Shown here in pieces: positions 12,393-18,563 of a DNA stretch of 18,563 bases. The stretch comes from an uncultured Clostridia bacterium (GTDB lineage: Bacteria > Bacillota > Clostridia > Oscillospirales > Ruminococcaceae), in assembly GCA_937907305.1 (NCBI GenBank), contig CALERQ010000192.1:1-18563 (forward strand). The letters run 5' to 3'. Every line of letters begins with the position of its first letter. Position 1 is the first letter of the stretch. Position numbers and translations under genes: made by a program. Under the pieces are notes generated by a model. It ran no database searches, was not told the DNA's origin, and saw only the letters and a list, made by a program, of their open reading frames with translations.

Positions 12393-13543
12393 GGCTCACC
12401 CGGCTGAAAACTGAAAATTTTCGTAATTTGGCGGCGGTAGATGCAGCACCGGCGCCCGGCGTCAATGTCATTTACGGCGAAAACGCCCAGGGCAAGACCA
12501 ACCTCATCGAGGCTATCTATCTGTTGACCGGGCAGAAGAGCTTCCGCGCGGCCAAGGAGAGCGACTACCTGCGCTTTGGGCAGGAGGTCGCCCGCATTGA
12601 GGCGGAATTTACCTGCCAGAACCGGGAGAAAACAGCGGCATTGGCCTACGGCAGCAAAAAACTGGCCTGGCTGAATGGTGTGGAGTGTGTACCCAGCGAG
12701 CTGACCGGCGAATTTTTGGCGGTGGTGTTCTCTCCGGGGGAGCTGGCGCTCATCCAGGAGGGACCCTCGGAACGCCGTGCGTTTTTGGATGGCGCCATCA
12801 GTCAGGTGATGCCCCGCTACATGACCACCCTGGCCGCGATGGGCCGCATCCTGCTGCAAAGGAATACCCTCATCACTGATATGCAAAAAAGCGGCAATGC
12901 CGCTATGATGGAGCCCCTGCTGGAAACCTGGGACCGCAGCCTGGCTAAGGTAGCTTTCTCTATCTGCCATGCCCGGGCAAGGTTTATCCGGCGGCTGGCC
13001 CCGCCCGCGGCGGAAATTTATATGGATATCTGCAAGCGGGCCGACCAGCCCTTTTCCCTCAGCTACCAGCCCAGCATTCCCGCCCCGCAGGACGCCGATT
13101 GGGCCGATATTTCCCCCACTGAGGGTGAAGCGCATATTCGGGCCGCGCTGGCCGCGGCCCGCAATGAGGATTACAAAAACTACTGCACCACCCTGGGCCC
13201 CCACCGCGATAACATGGAAGTGACCATTGCAGGTATCTCCGCGCGGAATTTTGGCAGCCAGGGGCAGCAGCGCAGCTGTGCCCTGGCCCTGAAGCTGGCC
13301 CAGTGCCGGGTGATGGAGGAAACGCTGGGCGAAGCGCCGATCATCCTGCTGGATGATGTGCTGAGCGAGCTGGATAAGACCCGCCGGGATTACTTCCTGC
13401 ACGGCGAGCACCCGGGGCAGGTGTTCATCACCTGCTGTGACCGGGGCGCCGCCCGAACACTGGGCGAAGGCGCCGCCTTCCGCATGAAAGAGGGGCAATT
13501 ATACCTGCCCCAGAAGCGAACCAAAAAACGAAAGGAGCCGTGA
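12389..13543 (+). CDS. recF: DNA replication and repair protein RecF
   Basis: RecF is an SMC-like ATPase that, with RecO and RecR, loads RecA at gaps and stalled forks. The 384-residue protein is slightly longer than the B. subtilis one (370). It shows Walker A GENAQGKTN (30-38), the ABC-type signature region FGSQGQQRSCALALKLAQ (288-305) and Walker B IILLDDVLSELD (318-329). The N-terminus reads (M)RLTRLKTENFRNL, the usual RecF beginning, from a GTG at 12389. A longer in-frame ATG upstream (12311) would run antiphase through yaaA with residues unlike RecF and is rejected. The GTG overlaps the yaaA stop. The tail (KRTKKRKEP) is strongly basic. The next gene begins four bases after the stop. Confidence 0.96.
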   Translation: MRLTRLKTENFRNLAAVDAAPAPGVNVIYGENAQGKTNLIEAIYLLTGQKSFRAAKESDYLRFGQEVARIEAEFTCQNREKTAALAYGSKKLAWLNGVECVPSELTGEFLAVVFSPGELALIQEGPSERRAFLDGAISQVMPRYMTTLAAMGRILLQRNTLITDMQKSGNAAMMEPLLETWDRSLAKVAFSICHARARFIRRLAPPAAEIYMDICKRADQPFSLSYQPSIPAPQDADWADISPTEGEAHIRAALAAARNEDYKNYCTTLGPHRDNMEVTIAGISARNFGSQGQQRSCALALKLAQCRVMEETLGEAPIILLDDVLSELDKTRRDYFLHGEHPGQVFITCCDRGAARTLGEGAAFRMKEGQLYLPQKRTKKRKEP

Positions 13544-13547
13544 AAAT

Positions 13548-13808
13548 ATGTATCTGCACCTGGGACAGGAAACAGTGGTGCGTGAACGGGATATCATCGG
13601 CATTTTCGATTTGGATAACACCACCGTAAGCCGCCATACCCGTAAGACCCTGAACGAAGCTGAAAAGGCCGGCCGGGTCATCAATGTGACCGATGACCTG
13701 CCAAAGACCTTTGTCATTACCACACCGCCCGGTAAAAAAACCGGCGAAGATATGGTATATCTGTGTCAGCTTTCTACCGGAACGCTGAAGAAGCGCAGCA
13801 AGAAATAG
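13548..13808 (+). CDS. remB: RemB-like regulatory protein (DUF370)
   Basis: The 86-residue protein begins MYLHLGQETVV and has IIGIFDLDNTT (16-26), characteristic of the DUF370/RemA-RemB family. In B. subtilis RemA is a DNA-binding regulator of biofilm matrix genes, and its paralogue YaaB (RemB) is encoded exactly here, between recF and gyrB. The B. subtilis location and the N-terminal motif favour RemB. The ATG at 13548 is four bases after recF with AAGGAG upstream, so it is in the recF transcription unit. The C-terminal KKRSKK is basic. Function in this organism is inference from synteny. Confidence 0.85.
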   Translation: MYLHLGQETVVRERDIIGIFDLDNTTVSRHTRKTLNEAEKAGRVINVTDDLPKTFVITTPPGKKTGEDMVYLCQLSTGTLKKRSKK

Positions 13809-13845
13809 TTTTTTTGAAAAACAGTGGGCTACCGATCCGCCCTTA

Positions 13846-13873
13846 TATAATTTCCGCCTTTTGTGTAAAAGGC
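13846..13873 (+). promoter_or_regulatory. TATAAT element and hairpin in the remB-gyrB gap
   Basis: The 120-base gap contains a perfect TATAAT (13846-13851) without a well-spaced -35. Directly after it is the perfect hairpin GCCTTTT-GTGT-AAAAGGC (13856-13873), with no T-run, so it is not a classical terminator. GATCG-AAC-CGATC lies nearer gyrB (13899-13911). A gyrB promoter with a structured leader is possible but weakly supported. The hairpin resembles those of the dispersed repeat family. Confidence 0.35.
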
Positions 13874-13928
13874 ACCCCCATGCCATTTATCCAATCTGAT
13901 CGAACCGATCTTGAGAATAGGAGATACT

Positions 13929-15866
13929 ATGAGCAACATCGAACAGGTAAAACAAAGCCACTATGACGAAACACAGATCCAGGTGCTGGAGGGACTGGAG
14001 GCAGTCCGTAAGCGCCCTGGTATGTATATCGGTTCCACCGGTCCGCGCGGCCTGCACCACCTGGTATACGAGATTGTGGATAACGCCATAGATGAGGCGC
14101 TGGCAGGCTACTGCACCCATATCGAAACCGAGATTCTGGAAGGCGATGTCATCCGTGTCACCGATAACGGCCGAGGCATCCCCGTGGGCATCCACCCCAA
14201 AATGGGCATCCCCGCGGTCACGGTGGTTTATACCATCCTGCATGCCGGCGGTAAATTCGGCGGCGAGGGCTACAAGGTTTCCGGCGGTCTGCACGGCGTG
14301 GGCGCTTCGGTCGTCAATGCCCTTTCGGAGTGGCTTATTGTCGAGGTAAAAAACGGCGAGCACATCTATCAGCAGAAATTCGCCCGCGGCGTGGCCCAGG
14401 GCGATCTTCAGATCATCGGCGATACTGATGAGACCGGCACCCGTGTCACCTTCAAGCCGGATGGCGAGATCTTTGAGGAGCTGGTGTACGACTATGAAAC
14501 GCTGCACACCCGTCTGCGGGAGCAGGCGTTCCTCAATGCCGGGGTACGCATGACCATCACCGACCGCCGTACTCCCGATGGCCCCAGTGATTCCATGTGC
14601 TACGAGGGCGGCATCCGCTCCTTTGTGGAGTTCATCCACCAACGCCGCGGCCTGGAGGCCCTGCACGAGGATGTCATCTACATGAAGGGCGACAGCGGCG
14701 ATAATGTGGCGGAAGTAGCCATGCAGTACAATGACAGCTACAATGAGCTGCTGCTTTCCTTTGCCAATAACATCAATACCGGCGAGGGCGGCACCCACGA
14801 GGACGGCTTTAAGCAGGCCCTGACCCGTGTGCTGAATGCCTATGCCCGTAAAAATAACCTGCTGAAGGACAGCGACAAGAACCTTTCCGGCGAGGACTGC
14901 CGCGAGGGTCTCACCGCTATCATCAGCGTCAAGCTGCGGGAGCCGCAGTTTGAGGGCCAGACCAAGGGCAAGCTGGGCAATACCGAGATGCGGCAGGTGG
15001 TTTCCGCCATCGTTACCGATAAGCTGACCACCTACTTTGAGGAAAATCCGCAGGTAGCCCGCACCATCATCGAAAAGGCCATTACCGCCAGCCGCGCGGC
15101 CGAAGCCGCCCGCAAGGCGAGAGAGGCCACCCGGCGCAAATCCCCGCTGGAGGGCGTGGGCCTGCCCAGCAAGCTGAAGGACTGCAGCGAGCGTAATAAC
15201 GAGCGCACCGAGCTCTTCATCGTCGAGGGCGATTCGGCCGGCGGCTCCGCCAGCGATGGCCGCGACCGCCGCTTCCAGGCCATTCTTTCGCTGTGGGGCA
15301 AGATGCTGAATGTAGAGAAAGCCCGCCTGGATAAGGTATACAGCAATGAAAAGCTGCTGCCTATCATCGCCGCGGTGGGCTGCGGCATCGGCGAGGACTT
15401 TGACGCCAGTAAGATCCGCTACAATAAGATCATCATTATGGCCGATGCCGATGTGGACGGCAGCCATATCCGCACGCTGCTGCTCACTTTCTTTTTCCGC
15501 CACATGCGCCCGCTCATCGAATTGGGCCATGTGTATATCGCGCAGCCGCCGCTTTATAAGGTCAGCCGCGGCAAGCAGTTCCACTACGCCTACACCGAGG
15601 CCGAGCGGGATGCCTGCATTGCCGAGCTGAACCCCGATGGCACCGGCAAGGTGGATATCCAGCGGTACAAAGGTCTGGGCGAGATGGACCCCGTACAGCT
15701 GTGGGAAACCACCATGGATCCCGCCCGCCGTGTCATGCTGCGGGTGAACATGGAGGACGCCATGCGGGCCGATGAGACCTTCACCATCCTGATGGGCGAT
15801 AAGGTGCAGCCCAGAAGGGAATTTATCGAGCAGAACGCCCAGTATGTCACCAATCTTGATGTTTGA
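13929..15866 (+). CDS. gyrB: DNA gyrase subunit B
   Basis: GyrB supplies the ATPase and TOPRIM parts of the A2B2 enzyme that introduces negative supercoils. The 645-residue protein is the short Gram-positive type without the large insert of proteobacterial GyrB. Motifs are VDNAIDEA (50-57), DNGRGIP (79-85), GLHGVGASVVNALS (120-133), the ATP-sensing QTKGKLG (344-350), TOPRIM EGDSAGGS (433-440) and the metal triad region MADADVDGS (504-512). The region after EGDSAGGSA differs from the usual KQGR...PLRGK pattern: Ser442 replaces Lys, and Ser454/Trp456 replace Pro and Lys/Arg at the position of E. coli Lys447. The ATG at 13929 with TAGGAG five to eleven bases upstream is chosen; a TTG at 13911 would extend it by six residues. 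The stop is followed by gyrA 23 bases later. Confidence 0.98.
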   Translation: MSNIEQVKQSHYDETQIQVLEGLEAVRKRPGMYIGSTGPRGLHHLVYEIVDNAIDEALAGYCTHIETEILEGDVIRVTDNGRGIPVGIHPKMGIPAVTVVYTILHAGGKFGGEGYKVSGGLHGVGASVVNALSEWLIVEVKNGEHIYQQKFARGVAQGDLQIIGDTDETGTRVTFKPDGEIFEELVYDYETLHTRLREQAFLNAGVRMTITDRRTPDGPSDSMCYEGGIRSFVEFIHQRRGLEALHEDVIYMKGDSGDNVAEVAMQYNDSYNELLLSFANNINTGEGGTHEDGFKQALTRVLNAYARKNNLLKDSDKNLSGEDCREGLTAIISVKLREPQFEGQTKGKLGNTEMRQVVSAIVTDKLTTYFEENPQVARTIIEKAITASRAAEAARKAREATRRKSPLEGVGLPSKLKDCSERNNERTELFIVEGDSAGGSASDGRDRRFQAILSLWGKMLNVEKARLDKVYSNEKLLPIIAAVGCGIGEDFDASKIRYNKIIIMADADVDGSHIRTLLLTFFFRHMRPLIELGHVYIAQPPLYKVSRGKQFHYAYTEAERDACIAELNPDGTGKVDIQRYKGLGEMDPVQLWETTMDPARRVMLRVNMEDAMRADETFTILMGDKVQPRREFIEQNAQYVTNLDV

Positions 15867-15889
15867 TGACGCAGAAAGGAGCCGAAAAA

Positions 15890-18481
15890 ATGAGCAAGGA
15901 TAAAACTCCCAACAATATGGGCGATTTTGATGCCATTAACGAGGTAGTGGATGAGGTAACCGCCGAAAACAGCCTGCACAATGAGGGCCGCATCATCCAG
16001 GTGGAGCTGGACCACGAAATGCGCAAAAGCTTCCTGGAATACTCCATGTCGGTCATTGTGGACCGCGCCCTGCCCGATGTGCGGGACGGTCTGAAGCCGG
16101 TTCACCGCCGCATTCTGTTTGCCGCCGATGAGGACGGCCTGACCCCCGATAAGCCCCACCGCAAGAGCGCGACCATCGTGGGCGATGTGCTGGGCCGGTA
16201 CCACCCGCACGGTGATGCTTCCGTTTATGATGCCATGGTGCGCCTGGCGCAGACCTTCTCACTGCGCTATCCCCTGATTGACGGCCACGGCAACTTTGGT
16301 ACCATCGATGGCGATCCCCCCGCCGCCTACCGTTATACCGAGGCACGGCTGAGCAAAATCGCCCTTTACATGCTCTCGGATATCGATAAGGACACCGTAG
16401 ACTGGAACCCCAACTTTGATGACCAGCGCAAGGAACCGGTCGTACTGCCCAGCCGCTTCCCCAACCTGCTGTGCAATGGCTCGGTGGGCATCGCGGTGGG
16501 TATGGCCACCAATATCCCGCCCCACAACCTGCGGGAAGTCAGCGACGCGGTGTGCTACCTCATCGACCACCCCGAAGCGGAGCTGGGCGAGCTGATGCAG
16601 TACATTCAGGGGCCGGATTTCCCCACCGGCGGCATCATTATGGGCCGCAGCGGCATCCGGGCGGCCTACGCCACCGGCCGCGGCAAGATCACCCTGCGCA
16701 GCAAGACCGAAATAGAGGAAATGAAGAACGGCCGGGAGCGTATCATCGTGCGGGAGATCCCCTACATGGTGAATAAGACCCGCCTGATCGAAAGCATCGC
16801 CCAGCTGGTCAAAGATAAGCGTATCGATGGCATCAGCTACATCAATGATGAAAGCGACCGCGAGGGTATGCGCATTGTCATTGACCTGAAAATGGGTGCC
16901 AACGCCCAGGTGGTGCTGAACCAGCTGTATAGCTTTACCCAGCTGCAGGATTCCATCGGCGTCATCATGCTGGCGCTGGAAAACGGCGTGCCCAAGGTAA
17001 TGACCCTGAAGGAGATGCTGGAGCAGTACCTCAAATTCCAGTTTGAGGTCATCACCCGCCGTACCGCCTACGACCTGAAAAAAGCCAAAGAGCGTGAGCA
17101 TATTCTGGAGGGTTTGAAGCTGGTGGTGGATAAGACCGATGAGGTCATCTACATCATCCGCCACAGCAAGGATCAGAACGATTCCAAGCTGAACCTGATG
17201 GAACGCTTTGGTGTGACCGATCTGCAGGCCGCAGCCATTGTGGCCATGCGTTTGGGACAGCTTTCCGGCATGGAGCGCATCAAGATAGAGGATGAGCTGG
17301 CCGGTATCCTGGAAAGGGTAAAAAACCTGGAGGAGATCCTGCGCACGCCCTCGATGATTTACGATATCATCCGCACCGAGCTGACCGCCATCCGGGATAA
17401 ATTCGGCGATGACCGCCGCACCGCCATTGAGACAGTAAGCGGCGAGGTGGATATTGAGGATCTGATCCCCGAGCAGCAGTCGGTCATCACCCTCACCCAC
17501 GGCGGCTATATCAAACGCCAGCCCATGGAGGTATACCGCACCCAGCGCCGCGGCGGACGCGGAATTTCCGGTGTGGCCCGCAAGGGTGAGGACTTTGTGG
17601 AGGATATGTTCATCACCTCCACCCACGATTATGTTCTCTTCTTTACCAACCGCGGCAAGATGTACCGCATGAAGGGCTACGAGATCCCCGAAACCGGCCG
17701 GGCCGCGCGCGGCAGCCATGTGGTGAACCTGCTGCCCATCGAAAAGGATGAAAAGATCAGCGCCATGATAAGGGTGGACGAGGTGGAAAACGACAGCTAC
17801 CTTGTTATGGTCACCCGTAATGGTACCATCAAGCGCACCGCGCTTTCCGCCTACCGCAATGTCCGCAAGGGCGGCATTATCGCCATCAACCTGGAGGAGG
17901 GCGATGAGCTGGCCTGGGTACGCAACACCACCGGCGAAGACGACCTGATTATCGCTACCCGGCAGGGTGTGGCCATCCGCTTTGCGGAAAGCGATGTGCG
18001 TCCCATGGGCCGTACCGCCACCGGCGTCCGGGCCATCCGCCTGGATGAGGGCGATGAGGTCATCGCCATGGCCACCTGTGAGGAGGGCGGCTACCTGCTG
18101 ACCGTGACCGAAAACGGCCAGGGCCGCCGCACCGAACTGGGCGAGTACCGTACCCAGAACCGCGGCGGACGCGGTGTGCGCAATTACGACTGCGAAGGCA
18201 GGGGCACCCTGGTGGCCGGCGTGCGCGTCGTAGGCGAGGAGGACGATGTCATTCTCATTGCCGATGACGGCATCATCATCCGCATCCCCTGCGACCAGAT
18301 CGCCGTTCAGAGCCGCTACGGCGGCGGTGTCCATGCCATGCGCCTGGAGGAAGGCAGCCGGGTAGTTGCCCTGGCCCGCGCCCCCCGTGAGGAGGACACC
18401 GAAGAAGTCGATGGGGAAGAGCCCGCCGAACCCCAGGAAGCAAGTGATGAAACAGTAGCCGAAACCCCGGCAGAAGAATAA
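15890..18481 (+). CDS. gyrA: DNA gyrase subunit A
   Basis: GyrA cuts and rejoins DNA. The 863-residue protein starts with a polar N-terminal extension of about 30 residues before the conserved IIQVELDHEMRKSFLEYSMSVI. The breakage domain carries RALPDVRDGLKPVHRRIL (59-76), the quinolone-region helix HPHGDASVYDAMV (105-117) and the active tyrosine Tyr149 in AAYRYTEAR. The C-terminal beta-propeller (about 525-830) begins with the GyrA box QRRGGRG (552-558), which marks it as gyrase rather than topoisomerase IV; a second box-like QNRGGRG lies at 756-762. The tail (833-863) is acidic. Ala110 stands at the place of E. coli Ser83. The ATG at 15890 has AAAGGAG eight bases upstream; a TTG at 15863 overlaps gyrB and is less likely. 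It forms an operon with gyrB. Confidence 0.98.
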   Translation: MSKDKTPNNMGDFDAINEVVDEVTAENSLHNEGRIIQVELDHEMRKSFLEYSMSVIVDRALPDVRDGLKPVHRRILFAADEDGLTPDKPHRKSATIVGDVLGRYHPHGDASVYDAMVRLAQTFSLRYPLIDGHGNFGTIDGDPPAAYRYTEARLSKIALYMLSDIDKDTVDWNPNFDDQRKEPVVLPSRFPNLLCNGSVGIAVGMATNIPPHNLREVSDAVCYLIDHPEAELGELMQYIQGPDFPTGGIIMGRSGIRAAYATGRGKITLRSKTEIEEMKNGRERIIVREIPYMVNKTRLIESIAQLVKDKRIDGISYINDESDREGMRIVIDLKMGANAQVVLNQLYSFTQLQDSIGVIMLALENGVPKVMTLKEMLEQYLKFQFEVITRRTAYDLKKAKEREHILEGLKLVVDKTDEVIYIIRHSKDQNDSKLNLMERFGVTDLQAAAIVAMRLGQLSGMERIKIEDELAGILERVKNLEEILRTPSMIYDIIRTELTAIRDKFGDDRRTAIETVSGEVDIEDLIPEQQSVITLTHGGYIKRQPMEVYRTQRRGGRGISGVARKGEDFVEDMFITSTHDYVLFFTNRGKMYRMKGYEIPETGRAARGSHVVNLLPIEKDEKISAMIRVDEVENDSYLVMVTRNGTIKRTALSAYRNVRKGGIIAINLEEGDELAWVRNTTGEDDLIIATRQGVAIRFAESDVRPMGRTATGVRAIRLDEGDEVIAMATCEEGGYLLTVTENGQGRRTELGEYRTQNRGGRGVRNYDCEGRGTLVAGVRVVGEEDDVILIADDGIIIRIPCDQIAVQSRYGGGVHAMRLEEGSRVVALARAPREEDTEEVDGEEPAEPQEASDETVAETPAEE

Positions 18482-18528
18482 AAAGTCTGCCGGCTGGCTG
18501 ACGGAGGGGTTGTTGGTATAAAGTTTCA

Positions 18529-18563
18529 TCTCGCCTTCGGCGTCGCGTAGTTTTACAAAAGGT
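18529..18563 (-). repeat. Dispersed intergenic repeat, copy D (partial, inverted)
   Basis: Read from the window edge on the minus strand this gives CCTTTTGTAAAACTACGCGACGCCGAAGGCGA. Its CGCGACGCCGA-AGGCGA core matches copy A at 294-310 with one deleted base. It begins 48 bases after gyrA and runs off the window. Between them a small GTC-GCC/GGC-GAC hairpin (18485-18502) has no T-run, so no gyrA terminator is seen. Confidence 0.5.

Noticed and set aside
16259..18529. A 756-codon minus-strand open frame opposite gyrA
   Set aside because: It is entirely antisense to gyrA, is His/Ala/Gly/Asp-rich with repetitive composition typical of a codon-bias shadow, and no ribosome site or domain supports it. 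Similar long frames opposite pgi, dnaA, recF and gyrB are rejected for the same reason.
1..18563. CRISPR array, tRNA or rRNA genes, transposase or prophage genes
   Set aside because: I searched by eye for regularly spaced direct repeats, tRNA-like T-loops and transposase motifs and saw none; the only repeats are the short inverted elements listed.

Overview
The window is the replication-origin region of a GC-rich (by eye near 60%) member of the Bacillota. The gene order dnaA-dnaN-yaaA(S4)-recF-remB-gyrB-gyrA on the plus strand, with rpmH-rnpA-yidD-yidC-jag leaving in the opposite direction, is the classic Gram-positive origin layout. The GC content, a clostridial-type YidC without a lipoprotein signal, a small clostridial P-loop protein and a very short SpoVM-like gene point to the class Clostridia, probably the Oscillospiraceae/Ruminococcaceae. 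This placement is inference; no rRNA gene is present.

Layout, left to right. (1) 1-521: the tail of a possible upstream gene, then a gene-free stretch with a series of consecutive hairpins, followed by the pgi promoter and DnaA-box-like sites. (2) 522-4125, plus strand: pgi, a small P-loop protein, a terminator, a small lipoprotein, a CrcB/Fluc fluoride channel, a VanZ-family membrane protein, a 54-residue membrane protein and a 29-residue SpoVM homologue that I recognise from its spacing of conserved residues, ending in a terminator. (3) 4168-5433, minus strand: an inverted copy of an intergenic repeat, then a D-Ala-D-Ala carboxypeptidase. (4) 5538-9002, minus strand: jag, yidC, yidD, rnpA and rpmH, driven by a near-perfect promoter, with a terminator-like hairpin between rpmH and rnpA. 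(5) 9003-9328: another hairpin/repeat block and the dnaA promoter with perfect DnaA boxes. (6) 9329-18481, plus strand: dnaA, the unwinding region, dnaN, yaaA, recF, remB, gyrB and gyrA. (7) 18482-18563: tail carrying another fragment of the intergenic repeat.

How the genes fit together. DnaA opens oriC. The 315-base dnaA-dnaN gap carries a cluster of DnaA-box-like 9-mers, then a run of CTA-type triplets next to an A+T-rich tract, which matches the DnaA-trio unwinding arrangement described in Bacillus subtilis. DnaN is the sliding clamp, RecF repairs stalled forks and gyrase removes supercoils. The divergent operon makes ribosomal protein L34, the RNase P protein and membrane-protein insertion factors (YidD, YidC), with the RNA-binding Jag. 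The left block is more accessory: glycolysis, fluoride export, cell wall and sporulation.

I see no undescribed multi-gene system. The features that most deserve a second look are the tiny spoVM gene and its 54-residue partner, the hairpin array and dispersed repeat family, the DnaA-trio element, an Arg/Gly-rich tail on Jag, and non-canonical residues in the quinolone-binding regions of both gyrase subunits.
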